From positions 1-64,000 of IMG/VR virus record IMGVR_UViG_3300047409_000171: DNA of 64,000 nucleotides. One strand, written 5' to 3'. This stretch comes from a virus. Of this stretch, positions 8,081 through 16,414 are shown one piece after another. Every line of letters starts with the position of its first letter. The first letter of the stretch is position 1. Under the pieces are notes generated by a model. That model searched no databases. It saw nothing but the letters and a program-made list of their open reading frames with translations, and was not told where the DNA came from. The position numbers and the translations under genes are program-made.

Positions 8081-8656
8081 ATGGCTAAACCTCTAGTCCA
8101 TCTGGACCCCTACGAAATCCCGGCGCACCTGATCCCGCCGGGGATTATCTATCAGTGGGTAGCCAAGAAGTCCGGCAGCCGGATTGATCCTCAGTATCAG
8201 GCTATGGTTGAGGCCGGATGGGGCGAAGTGCCATACCAGCGGCTTGAGGACCACTATCGCGGGCGTTATCGCGGCGAAGGGACTGAAATTCAGATCGGCG
8301 GCGAAGTTCTTATGGAACGGGCCAAAGAGATGTCGGTGGTGGCGCGTGACAAGGAAATTGACAAGGCGCTAGTAAATGCAGGTACAGGGCGTACTGCGTC
8401 GGTCAATCTTGTGCAGCATGTGAGATTGTCGGCATCGGAGCTCAACACGGCGGCATCCATCAAGCTAAGTAGCCCGGAATACGTCGCGCGCAGGATGAAG
8501 ATGATCGCAGAAGGTGCGGATGACTCACTCATTCGCGGCTGGAAAGGCTCGTTCATGTTTATCCGGCCGCCGACAAAGCGAGTGGTGCGGCATCGTTGGC
8601 TTGGCTGGCTGTTCAATTTGATCTCCAAGGAAACAACGGAGCATTTCGATGACTGA
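8081..8656 (+). CDS. Unnamed family protein, copy A
   Basis: The 191-residue protein contains IPPGIIYQW, then EAGWGEVPYQR, then a GGEVLMER segment. The C-terminal half has LSSPEYVARRMKM. The same order of blocks occurs in the genes at 8649 and 13970, so the three are paralogues. The family is common between scaffold and capsid genes of alphaproteobacterial podophages but has no known role that I can name. A GTG at 8075 is also in frame, but ATG 8081 is a better start. Confidence 0.6.
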   Translation: MAKPLVHLDPYEIPAHLIPPGIIYQWVAKKSGSRIDPQYQAMVEAGWGEVPYQRLEDHYRGRYRGEGTEIQIGGEVLMERAKEMSVVARDKEIDKALVNAGTGRTASVNLVQHVRLSASELNTAASIKLSSPEYVARRMKMIAEGADDSLIRGWKGSFMFIRPPTKRVVRHRWLGWLFNLISKETTEHFDD

Positions 8657-9347
8657 AGAAATCCAGAAGGTAGACCGCCGCACGCGCGAGTACCGCCAGC
8701 AGAAGGCAGCGCAGGCGGCTCCGCCCGTCCCCCCGGCTGATGTCCGGATGGATATTGACGGCGGCGAACCCGCCCCTGCGGCATCGCCCACCCGCACACA
8801 GACCCGCGTATCGGCCCGGACCACGCCGGATGGTCGCTTGGAGGTCACCGGCCGCAACGGCGAGGTGCTGTCGCGCACCCGGACGTATGTTGGCGACATC
8901 TTCGAGATACCGAAAGAACTGATGGAGCCAGGTTGGAGCCTTCAGTGGAACGCCGTGAGCATCGCGGGCAATTCTGACATCATCCTCGACCAGAATCACA
9001 TGATGCACCAGAACGGCTGGCGGCCCGTGCCGGCCGAGCGGTTTGCCGGCAAGCTGGTGCCGAAGGGCTCGACCGGGCCGATCATCCGTGGGCAGCAGAT
9101 GCTGATGGAACGTCCGCAGTCGATGACGGATGAGGCAAATCGAGAGGATCAGAAAAACGCGCGAGAGCTCATATCGGCGCGTAATGAATCCTTGAAACTT
9201 ACCAAGGTAAGGGATCAGTTGCCCGACGGCATGGAAATGGCTGGCAAATACATAGGCACGGGCGGCGGGATGCGCCTCTCGATAGACAAGAGCCTTGACG
9301 TTCTTGCCGTTAATCGGGAAGCTGGAAACTACAAACTGGATGAATAA
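8649..9347 (+). CDS. Unnamed family protein, copy B
   Basis: The 232-residue protein overlaps copy A by eight bases. The first 80 residues are low-complexity and basic to Pro-rich. The core has LMEPGWSLQWN, QNGWRPVPAERF and QQMLMERPQSMTDEA, matching the family blocks, and ends in a charged helix. It lacks the L-S-x-x-E-Y-x-x-R-R block shared by copies A and C. A structural or assembly role is inferred from position only. Confidence 0.6.
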   Translation: MTEEIQKVDRRTREYRQQKAAQAAPPVPPADVRMDIDGGEPAPAASPTRTQTRVSARTTPDGRLEVTGRNGEVLSRTRTYVGDIFEIPKELMEPGWSLQWNAVSIAGNSDIILDQNHMMHQNGWRPVPAERFAGKLVPKGSTGPIIRGQQMLMERPQSMTDEANREDQKNARELISARNESLKLTKVRDQLPDGMEMAGKYIGTGGGMRLSIDKSLDVLAVNREAGNYKLDE

Positions 9348-9350
9348 GGC

Positions 9351-9380
9351 GAGGCCCGTCTGCGTAAACAGGCGGACCTC
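9351..9380 (+). other. Strong intergenic hairpin
   Basis: GAGGCCCGTCTG (9351-9362) pairs with CAGGCGGACCTC (9369-9380) across a six-base loop: ten Watson-Crick pairs, one G-T pair and one mismatch. No T-run follows, so it is not a classical terminator. It marks the border between the head genes and the HNH gene that opens the cargo island. Confidence 0.5.
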
Positions 9381-9407
9381 TAACCACAACCGAATGAGGG
9401 TTCGGAA

Positions 9408-10094
9408 ATGGCTACCGATAAAGTTATATCCCGAAAGGATGCGATGCAAAGGGGGCTTCGCCTGTACTTCACTGGCAAGCCATGCAAGCGAGGCCATGTC
9501 GCACATAGGGACGTTCCTGGTCGCGGGTGTGTGGTTTGCTCAGCGGAGCGAGCGGCATCTGACGCCGCAAAGAAAAGAAGCAAAGAATACAACTCCCGAC
9601 CAGATATTAAAGAGGCAAGAAAGCGGTACAACAAGAAGTACCATGCTGAGCGAGTTTGGACGGAAGAACATCGCGTTAAAGCATTGGCAGCGACCAATAA
9701 ATGGCGAAAAAACAATTTAGAAAAGGCTCGTGAGTTAGACCGCCAGTATGCGGCGAAGCGCGCGGATCAGCGTAGGGCCTACAATCGAGAGTATGCCAAG
9801 AGGAATGCAGAAAAACTCGCCACCAAAGAAAGAAATAAGCGAGCAATAAAACTTCGCAACGGCGGGCGGCATACTAAGGAAGATATAGCAGAAATCCTTC
9901 TTATGCAGCGCGGCAAGTGTGCTTATTGTCGTGTCAAACTCGGCAAAAAATATCACGTCGACCACATCATCCCATCTGTCAAAGGTGGCAGTAATGGTCG
10001 AGAGAACCTTCAAATTCTCTGCGCCTTGTGTAACCACAAGAAACACGCGCGAGACCCCGTTGAGTTTGCGCAGTCATTGGGATTTCTGCTATGA
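9408..10094 (+). CDS. HNH endonuclease (probable homing type)
   Basis: The 228-residue protein has an N-terminal module YFTGKPCKRGH ... CVVC that resembles a small zinc-binding fold. A long basic helical region follows, then an HNH domain at the C-terminus: CAYC, HVDHIIPSVKGGSNGRENL, LCALCNHKK. HNH nucleases cut or nick DNA using a metal held by the two His and Asn. Its place between head genes and its A/T-richer sequence fit a mobile homing nuclease. The downstream glycosyltransferase starts inside its stop. Confidence 0.78.
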   Translation: MATDKVISRKDAMQRGLRLYFTGKPCKRGHVAHRDVPGRGCVVCSAERAASDAAKKRSKEYNSRPDIKEARKRYNKKYHAERVWTEEHRVKALAATNKWRKNNLEKARELDRQYAAKRADQRRAYNREYAKRNAEKLATKERNKRAIKLRNGGRHTKEDIAEILLMQRGKCAYCRVKLGKKYHVDHIIPSVKGGSNGRENLQILCALCNHKKHARDPVEFAQSLGFLL

Positions 10095-11020
10095 GATTAG
10101 TCGTAAGTTTAGCAACGAGAGGCAGACCGGATCGCCTCGTCGACACTATAACCAAATCGTATGCGAACTGGACCGATCCCAACACGGTGATGCAGGTTCA
10201 ATTGGATGCGGATGATCCTACGCTGGATGAAGCGAAGGCAAAATTGAATGACCTCCCTTGCGTTCTGGATAATCGAGTTCTTCTCAACGTCCAAGAGCGA
10301 GAAACAACAATTGCAGCCAAGTGGAACCGGGCTCTTGACGTACCCGGCGACGTCTACCTTGTCGCAGCCGATGACGATCCCTATTGCAGTCCGGGATACG
10401 ACACCAAGATCATAGAGGCCGCCAAGCGGTTCCCTGACGGCATCGGCATGGTTTACGGCCACCTCGCCAACCTGTCGTTCTCCGGTGCCGTAGCCCCCAC
10501 CAGCAAGTTCTGCGAGCTGATGGGCGGCAAGATATTCCCCGAGTATTTCCCATACTGGTTTGTCGACCACTGGACCGACGACGTTGCGCGAATCATTGGC
10601 CGGCTGTCGTTTGCTGCGGTCAAGACGGACCAATCGCGCCCGGGTGTGACGCAGGAGATGCGGGAGCCTGGGTGGTGGGCTACGTGGTTTGACGCGGCTT
10701 ACTTGATGCGGCGCAAGCAGGCGCATGATATCATCAACAGTCCCGATTTTGTGGACGAGTCATGGCACAAGCAGTTACTGCTGACTCACCATCCGCTGAT
10801 CGAAGTCCGTTCGCGCATGATCAACCAGAACGTCCGCCAGCAGAACGCGCAGCTATCGCAGTGGGCGGGCAATTTGAAGCCTGACGAGCGGTACAACCGG
10901 ATTAAGCAGCGGGCGATTGATATGGTGCCGTCGTTGCTGAACGACTACGGGATGCCTGCGCAAGAGCAGGATATGTTCGCCCGCGCGCTGTTGGGCAAGA
11001 CGCTGGAGAGGGCGGCATGA
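10091..11020 (+). CDS. Glycosyltransferase-like protein (GT-A fold)
   Basis: The 309-residue protein opens with a beta strand RLVVSLATRGRPDRL, typical of nucleotide-sugar binding GT-A enzymes. It carries VYLVAADDDPYCSPGY near residue 95, which has the acidic D-x-D metal site. A later part, EPGWWATWFDAAYLMRR, and a helical tail complete it. It would transfer a sugar from a nucleotide donor. Donor and acceptor are unknown. The adjacent sugar genes suggest a heptose-like donor; that is inference. Confidence 0.65.
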   Translation: MRLVVSLATRGRPDRLVDTITKSYANWTDPNTVMQVQLDADDPTLDEAKAKLNDLPCVLDNRVLLNVQERETTIAAKWNRALDVPGDVYLVAADDDPYCSPGYDTKIIEAAKRFPDGIGMVYGHLANLSFSGAVAPTSKFCELMGGKIFPEYFPYWFVDHWTDDVARIIGRLSFAAVKTDQSRPGVTQEMREPGWWATWFDAAYLMRRKQAHDIINSPDFVDESWHKQLLLTHHPLIEVRSRMINQNVRQQNAQLSQWAGNLKPDERYNRIKQRAIDMVPSLLNDYGMPAQEQDMFARALLGKTLERAA

Positions 11021-11460
11021 GGAAAGAGCTTCCAACCAAGCTAGAAGACGGCCGCGTTACTTACGGCCCACTAGCCAGCCGCAAATCAGATGGCGCGTAT
11101 GGTGGGTTTTTTGTTCAAGGACCATGCGGCGCAAGACTCAAAATCATTGCAAGCGGCGGCGATCCTGATGATATCGAATCTCAGGGTTGGGAGCATGTTT
11201 CAGTCTCGACCGAGAGACGGCCGCCGAACTGGCAGGAAATGTGTTTCGTTAAAGACCTATTTTGGTCTGAGGATGAGTGCGCTATCCAATATCATCCACC
11301 CAAATCAGAATACGTGAACAATCATCCTTACTGCCTGCATTTGTGGAGCAGGAGAGACGGAACGATTCCTATGCCGCCATCGATCCTAGTTGGCGTAAAA
11401 AGCCGTGGAGTTCTTTCTGAGGCGGAAGCCAAATATTTGCGCCAGCAAATGGGACTATGA
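11017..11460 (+). CDS. Conserved phage/prophage protein (DUF7694-like)
   Basis: The 147-residue protein contains GWEHVSVSTERRPPNWQEM, VKDLFWSEDECAIQYHPP and YCLHLWSRRDG, with conserved His, Trp and Asp. From memory this pattern matches a small uncharacterised phage family (DUF7694). The function is unknown. It overlaps the neighbouring genes by four bases on each side and so belongs to the same transcript. Confidence 0.55.
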   Translation: MRKELPTKLEDGRVTYGPLASRKSDGAYGGFFVQGPCGARLKIIASGGDPDDIESQGWEHVSVSTERRPPNWQEMCFVKDLFWSEDECAIQYHPPKSEYVNNHPYCLHLWSRRDGTIPMPPSILVGVKSRGVLSEAEAKYLRQQMGL

Positions 11461-12872
11461 TGGACGCGGTTACAGCAGCGGCAGTGCAGGTCCAATGGGA
11501 TGGAAAGCCAAAAACCATTGTGCTGTGCCATGGGTGCTGGGACTTGTGCCACCTCGGGCACATCCGCCATTTGCAGGAAGCCAAAGCGCTTGGCGGGGCG
11601 AATGCCTACCTGATCGTATCGGTCACGGCGGACAAGTGGGTCAACAAGGGCGTAGGCCGTCCGCACTTCAGCCATGAGCAGCGGGCGGAAGCATTGCGAG
11701 CTCTGGAGTGCGTGGACGAGGTGTTTATCAATCACGACGAGGGATGCTGGGAACTAATCCGCAAGATCAAGCCCGCGTTCTACGTCAAGGGTGTGGACTA
11801 CGTCGGGGTATCGACTGAGGGCTTGGAGAAAGAGCGGCAGGCCATAGTTGAGGTCGGCGGCGAACTCCGGTTCACGCATTCAAGGAAGTGGTCATCCTCG
11901 CAGTTGCTCAACACGGAGCGGTTCTCCGACGAGATTTGCGCCTACCTGGAGACGATGAAGGCTGCGGACGCCAAGGGCCGGATATTTGAGGCCTTCGATA
12001 AGGCGGACAAGAAGCAAATCCTGTTCGTTGGCGAGCAGATCGAGGATGTGTATCGGTACGTCCAAGGGCTCGGCCGAGCGTCGAAGGAGTTGATGCTGGC
12101 GACGGTCGAGACCGGCCACGAGACGTTCTCTGGCGGAATTACAGCGTCCCAACTACATGGCGAGTGGCGCAACACCAACGTCGTGACGGGCTCATATCCA
12201 ATCACCAAGACGCGCTACGTCGATTCGGACTTCAACAAGAAGCTGTTTGATGTCTATTCGGCGCGCGAGATCAGCATGACGGCATGGGAGAGGGCCGAGT
12301 TTAGGGACCGCTTGACGGATGCTATTGGCCTCCATGACGTTGTGATCGTGAACGATTTCGGCCACGGTTTGATCGGGGATATTGAGCGGAACGCCTTGCA
12401 GAACACGGGGTTTTTGGCGGTGAACTGCCAGACCAACGCTGGCAATTACGGGTTCAATCTCATCACCAAGTACCCGAAAGCGCACTATGTCTGCATTGAC
12501 GACCCAGAGGCGCGGCTGGCGGCCGGGATGCAGCGGGAGCCCATCTCGAGCGTGGCGTTCTCGCTATCGCAGCGGATGGCCTGCAAGCGGTTCCTGATCA
12601 CCCATGGCCGGTACGGGTCGGACTGGTTCCACCAGAACTCGTCATTCCAGGTTGGCCGCGCGCCAGCGCTGGCTCAAGGCGGGGTGGATACGATGGGCGC
12701 GGGGGATGCAGTGATGGCCGTTACCGCGCCATTGGTCGCCGCGGGGCTCGACATGCAGTCCGTGGCGCTGGTTGGCAACATCGTGGGGGCGATCAAAGTG
12801 TCAATCCTTGGCCACCGTCGGCACGTTGGGCGGCAGGAGATTATTCAGACGGTGGAGGCCCTACTCGCATGA
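11457..12872 (+). CDS. Nucleotidyltransferase-PfkB kinase fusion (HldE-like, reversed order)
   Basis: The 471-residue protein has two domains. Residues 20-160 form a cytidylyltransferase-like fold with the H-x-G-H motif (CWDLCHLGHIRHL) and an S-S-S-Q/T-L-type end (KWSSSQLLN). Residues 175-470 form a ribokinase-type domain with DTMGAGDAVMAV near residue 405, which carries the catalytic Asp. Bacterial HldE does heptose-7-phosphate kinase and heptose-1-phosphate adenylyltransfer, but with the kinase first; here the order is reversed. The SIS and transketolase-like neighbours support an activated heptose-like product. Confidence 0.72.
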   Translation: MMDAVTAAAVQVQWDGKPKTIVLCHGCWDLCHLGHIRHLQEAKALGGANAYLIVSVTADKWVNKGVGRPHFSHEQRAEALRALECVDEVFINHDEGCWELIRKIKPAFYVKGVDYVGVSTEGLEKERQAIVEVGGELRFTHSRKWSSSQLLNTERFSDEICAYLETMKAADAKGRIFEAFDKADKKQILFVGEQIEDVYRYVQGLGRASKELMLATVETGHETFSGGITASQLHGEWRNTNVVTGSYPITKTRYVDSDFNKKLFDVYSAREISMTAWERAEFRDRLTDAIGLHDVVIVNDFGHGLIGDIERNALQNTGFLAVNCQTNAGNYGFNLITKYPKAHYVCIDDPEARLAAGMQREPISSVAFSLSQRMACKRFLITHGRYGSDWFHQNSSFQVGRAPALAQGGVDTMGAGDAVMAVTAPLVAAGLDMQSVALVGNIVGAIKVSILGHRRHVGRQEIIQTVEALLA

Positions 12873-13060
12873 CAGATTTGACGGAAGAATCTCTATCGGA
12901 ACTGATGAAAGCTATTCGTGCCGAGTGGGTGATTAAGCCCATTCAATTGGTAGTCACGCAAGAAGGTATAGCGCGGATGCGCGCACTCTGCGCTGACGAC
13001 CCAGAATTTAAGAAGCGAGTAATCGCAGAATTTCCGCAGGTGGAGGCGTTGCTGGCATGA
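12869..13060 (+). CDS. Hypothetical protein, 63 aa
   Basis: A small helical protein starting MTDLTEESLSELMKA, coupled by ATGA overlaps to the kinase fusion and the next gene. No domain is recognised. Confidence 0.5.
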   Translation: MTDLTEESLSELMKAIRAEWVIKPIQLVVTQEGIARMRALCADDPEFKKRVIAEFPQVEALLA

Positions 13061-13407
13061 GCCTATCATCCGCCTATTCAGGCATGAGTGCGGTCGCGAG
13101 CGAGTTTCAGGTGGCCATAGATTCGATTAAGGATAGGGCTCCGGAGCGTTTCGTGGATGCCGTCATCTGGCAAGACTTCGTCCATGATAGGGTGTCCATC
13201 CGGACAGAATTCGTATTAGTAACGCGGCGCGACATGGATGATGCGCGTAATTCTCGGCATCTAAATTCGCTAGTCGCCGCCCGTGTACTCAAGGCTATCG
13301 GCATCTCCGATGACCCATCTCAACAGGCAAAGCGTCTCCGTACGGAGCGCAGGCAGTTGCTGGCGAGGGGCAAGGAAGCGGCATCACGGAAGGCGCGACT
13401 GGCATGA
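13057..13407 (+). CDS. Hypothetical protein, 116 aa
   Basis: A mixed alpha/beta protein with a basic C-terminal helix (RRQLLARGKEAASRKARLA). It is coupled to neighbours on both sides by four-base overlaps. No domain is recognised. Confidence 0.5.
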   Translation: MSLSSAYSGMSAVASEFQVAIDSIKDRAPERFVDAVIWQDFVHDRVSIRTEFVLVTRRDMDDARNSRHLNSLVAARVLKAIGISDDPSQQAKRLRTERRQLLARGKEAASRKARLA

Positions 13408-13973
13408 ATGCGAGGTTCAAATTGGCGGAAATATCATGCCGCTACGAGGCTCTGACCAATGGCTTGGCCGATATCCGCTCCGAGCCCAACGCCTACCAGA
13501 CCGTAATCGACATGATCACCCACATGGGCAACGGCAAGGCGCGGCTGTTCTTCGTGGGCAACGGTGGGTCGGCGGCGGTCGCTTCGCATTGCGCAATTGA
13601 CTACATGAAGGCAGGCGGGTTCGCCACGTTCGGACCTGGGGACGCTGCGCAGATGACGTGCATCGGGAATGATCTCGGGTTCCATAACGTGTACTCGCTG
13701 CCGATTGAACGGCATGGGCAATTGGGCGACGTGCTGTTTGCTATTTCTAGTTCAGGGATGAGCGAGGACATTCTAGACGCGGTGGCGACTGCTAGGCGCA
13801 AGATGATGAACGTAGTCACCCTCAGTGGTTTCGGAGAGGGCAATTTCCTTCGCAAGAAGGGGCAGGTTAACTTCTACGTGCCGTCGAATCGGTATGGCGT
13901 CGTGGAAATAGCGCATCTGGCCATCCTGCATTCGATACTGGACGAAGTGGTTGAATTGGAGAGGCAAAAATGA
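13404..13973 (+). CDS. SIS-domain isomerase, GmhA-like
   Basis: The 189-residue protein is a single SIS domain: VGNGGSAAVASHCAIDYMK (phosphosugar loop), CIGNDLGFHNVYS, GDVLFAISSSGMSEDIL and VVEIAHLAILHS. It aligns by eye with sedoheptulose-7-phosphate isomerase GmhA. The metal-ligand His residues are present, but the Glu that follows the first His in E. coli GmhA is Asp here. It would make a heptose-7-phosphate, the substrate expected for the kinase fusion upstream. Another phosphosugar substrate cannot be excluded. Confidence 0.75.
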   Translation: MNARFKLAEISCRYEALTNGLADIRSEPNAYQTVIDMITHMGNGKARLFFVGNGGSAAVASHCAIDYMKAGGFATFGPGDAAQMTCIGNDLGFHNVYSLPIERHGQLGDVLFAISSSGMSEDILDAVATARRKMMNVVTLSGFGEGNFLRKKGQVNFYVPSNRYGVVEIAHLAILHSILDEVVELERQK

Positions 13974-14668
13974 AACGCACCAAGAAAGCCAAGCCGTTCG
14001 TCTTTAAGGCCAAGCCACTCACGCGGGCGCAGAAGGCAAAACGAACCAGAGACCGCAATGAGTTGACGAAGCGAATGCGGGCAATGGACCCCTTCTATGT
14101 CCATCCCGATACTGTTCCGGCCGGCAAGGCCTACCAATGGTTTTCGTTGGAAATACTTGGTGCCTCAAACGAGGACGCTATTGACCGCGCCAAGGACGAC
14201 GGATGGAAGGATGTTCCATTTTCTCGACATGACTTTGGCCGTAGATGCAACGCAAAGGGCAGGATTGTCGTTGATAATTCCGTTCTCATGGAGAACAGCG
14301 CCGAGATCGTGGCTGGTGCCCTAAAGAAGGACCAAGCCGCCGCGCGGCAGATGATTGCCGACAACCCCATAGGGGCTTCAAAACAGGAGGGGCACCCTTT
14401 CCCGATTGTGAGCGAAAGTTTTGTCATATCTTCTTTCTATGAGACAGTACCGCGTGATGCCGCACCAGTGGTTGTCCCAGTGACAATATCGGTTCGGATG
14501 GATGCTGGATGGCAGGACGCTGCTGTTGGCCTTGGTCTATCCAATGAGGAATACGCGCGCCGCCGCCTGCTGATGACGATGCCAATTCTTGCTGGAGAAC
14601 CAGCCGGCGACAATGATGCAGTATATGAACCTGTTACATTGCGCGTCGAGCTGGAGCGGAAGAAATGA
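13970..14668 (+). CDS. Unnamed family protein, copy C
   Basis: The 232-residue protein begins with a very basic stretch (KRTKKAKPFVFKAKPLTR). Then come VPAGKAYQW, DDGWKDVPFSRHD and VVDNSVLMENSAE, matching the genes at 8081 and 8649. Its C-terminal part (LSNEEYARRRLLM) also matches copy A. It is the only head-type gene inside the sugar cassette. Duplication from copy A followed by relocation is likely, or the island grew between them. Confidence 0.6.
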   Translation: MKRTKKAKPFVFKAKPLTRAQKAKRTRDRNELTKRMRAMDPFYVHPDTVPAGKAYQWFSLEILGASNEDAIDRAKDDGWKDVPFSRHDFGRRCNAKGRIVVDNSVLMENSAEIVAGALKKDQAAARQMIADNPIGASKQEGHPFPIVSESFVISSFYETVPRDAAPVVVPVTISVRMDAGWQDAAVGLGLSNEEYARRRLLMTMPILAGEPAGDNDAVYEPVTLRVELERKK

Positions 14669-14853
14669 CGAAAGAGTTTCTCGTCAAAAAGAAGGATTCC
14701 AGAGAAGCCGCATTTGAGGCGGTTCAAGCTGAACTGGCGGTATATCTTTTGGGGAACGACAATCCGTCGTGGAAATATCTGATCAAGCCGGAAGCATTGT
14801 ACGGCAAGGGCGGCTGGCGGGCCTACGCTCGCATTGAATGGAATAAGAAATGA
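14665..14853 (+). CDS. Hypothetical protein, 62 aa
   Basis: A small Lys-rich protein (MTKEFLVKKKDSREAAFEAV ... GGWRAYARIEW) coupled by four-base overlaps to both neighbours. The function is unknown. Confidence 0.5.
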   Translation: MTKEFLVKKKDSREAAFEAVQAELAVYLLGNDNPSWKYLIKPEALYGKGGWRAYARIEWNKK

Positions 14854-15431
14854 CTGCAGAGGAATTGCTGGCATTCGAGGCCGACATCGCCGCCGAATTC
14901 GAGGCCGCGAAGATCGCCGCGCCCGTGCACCTCGCTGGCGGGAATGAGCAGGCTTTGATTGAACTGTTCAAGGACATCAAAGACGAGGATTATATTTGCT
15001 GCGGCTGGCGTTCTCATTACCACGCGCTGCTCAAGGGAGTCCCTCCGGAAGTTCTCAAAGCCTCGATCATGGAAGGTCGGTCGATTGCCCTCTGCTTCCC
15101 ATCGCATCGGATGATCAGTTCGGCCATCGTTGGCGGCATCTGCCCGATTGCGCTAGGCATCGCATGGACATTGAAGCGCCAAGGAAAGCCCGGCAAAGTG
15201 TGGGTGTTTTTGGGGGACATGACCTGTTCAACCGGGATTTTCACCGAGACCATGCGCTATGCGATGGGCCACGACTTGCCGATCCAGTTCATCATGGAGG
15301 ACAACGGCATGTCGGTTTGCGCTCCGACGCGGGAGGTGTGGGGGCTGGCCGGTGCTCCGCCGCCGTTCTTTGGGTATGCGTATGAGCTTACGAGGCCGCA
15401 CGTTGGAATTAACAAGTGGATTTCGTTCTGA
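14850..15431 (+). CDS. TPP-dependent enzyme, alpha-type subunit (transketolase/E1-like)
   Basis: The 193-residue protein carries the TPP-binding signature GDMTCSTGIFTETMRYAM ... FIMEDNG, in which the GD and the distal N hold the magnesium-pyrophosphate. It also has CGWRSHYHALLKG, like the substrate channel of E1-alpha and transketolase N-terminal domains. It is shorter than E1-alpha (about 330 residues) and lacks the usual C-terminal extension. The matching PYR-type subunit lies just beyond the methyltransferase. It could make a sugar phosphate for the SIS isomerase, but the reaction is not fixed by sequence. Confidence 0.68.
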   Translation: MTAEELLAFEADIAAEFEAAKIAAPVHLAGGNEQALIELFKDIKDEDYICCGWRSHYHALLKGVPPEVLKASIMEGRSIALCFPSHRMISSAIVGGICPIALGIAWTLKRQGKPGKVWVFLGDMTCSTGIFTETMRYAMGHDLPIQFIMEDNGMSVCAPTREVWGLAGAPPPFFGYAYELTRPHVGINKWISF

Positions 15432-16414
15432 TGGGTAAGCCCCTCGCGATTGACCTTTTCTGCGGCCTCGGCGGCTGGACTGACGGCCTGTTAGCCGAAG
15501 GCTACGACGTGATCGGTTTCGACATTGAGCGGCATCAGTACGGCGAGCACCGCTATCCCGGCTCGCTGGTCATTCAGGACGTTTGCACGTTGCACGGATC
15601 GCAGTTCAAAGATGCCACGCTGATCGTCGCCTCCCCGCCCTGCCAGGAATACAGCTACATGGCGATGCCATGGAAGCGTGCGAAAGCCAAAGCTGCAGCG
15701 ATTCGGGCCGACGAAACCGGCAAGATGCTGGCGGACCTAAACCGCCTATTCGATGCCTGTTTTCGCATCCAGAAAGAGGCGAGCATCGCGGCTGGCCGGC
15801 ATATCCCGTGCGTGGTTGAGAACGTGCGCGGGGCAATCCCGTGGGTTGGCCGGAGCCGTTGGAATTTCGGCAGTTTTCACCTCTGGGGCGACGTGCCGGC
15901 GCTGATGCCGATGACAGCCAAGGCGATCAAAGTACCAACAATGGGCGCGGGCTGGTATCCGCCAGGCCATCCGAAACACGTCCCCGGGTTAGGCTTCAAC
16001 ACGCATGCTGAGCGCAACATGCGTGAGGACATCAAGAACGTGGGCGGCTCATGGTTTGCTGTGGCGCACAACACGACAAGCGGGAAGGGGCAAAATCCGG
16101 ATGGGCGTAAACTGCCCGGCTTCCGCTTCGACGGCTCTGGAAAGACTTTCCAGAGCGCGAGCGTTGCGGCGACCGGAACGAAGGTTCCGAGCGGCCTGGG
16201 TCGGCGCACCGACCCAGGCAAGGGCGCACGCTTTACCTCGCGCGACTGCGGGATAGAGGGCACCAAGAACGGAAACGACTGGTTTGGGTCCGGCGAAAAC
16301 TGTTCGCTGCAACGTAAGCACGGTTCCAAGTCGGGCGGTCGCAAGATGGCATCCGCCCTGATCGCCAAGATTCCGCTCCCTCTCAGCCGGCATATCGCGG
16401 TGACCTTCCGATGA
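15431..16414 (+). CDS. C5-cytosine DNA methyltransferase
   Basis: The 327-residue protein shows motif I (AIDLFCGLGGWTDGL) for AdoMet binding, motif IV (SPPCQEYS) with the catalytic Cys near residue 71, and motif VI (VVENVRG). The region between motifs VIII and X is long and Gly/Lys-rich. ATG 15431 overlaps the preceding stop (TGATG), and its own stop overlaps the next ATG. No partner restriction enzyme is seen, so an orphan protective methylase is likely. It sits exactly between the two TPP subunits. Confidence 0.85.
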   Translation: MGKPLAIDLFCGLGGWTDGLLAEGYDVIGFDIERHQYGEHRYPGSLVIQDVCTLHGSQFKDATLIVASPPCQEYSYMAMPWKRAKAKAAAIRADETGKMLADLNRLFDACFRIQKEASIAAGRHIPCVVENVRGAIPWVGRSRWNFGSFHLWGDVPALMPMTAKAIKVPTMGAGWYPPGHPKHVPGLGFNTHAERNMREDIKNVGGSWFAVAHNTTSGKGQNPDGRKLPGFRFDGSGKTFQSASVAATGTKVPSGLGRRTDPGKGARFTSRDCGIEGTKNGNDWFGSGENCSLQRKHGSKSGGRKMASALIAKIPLPLSRHIAVTFR

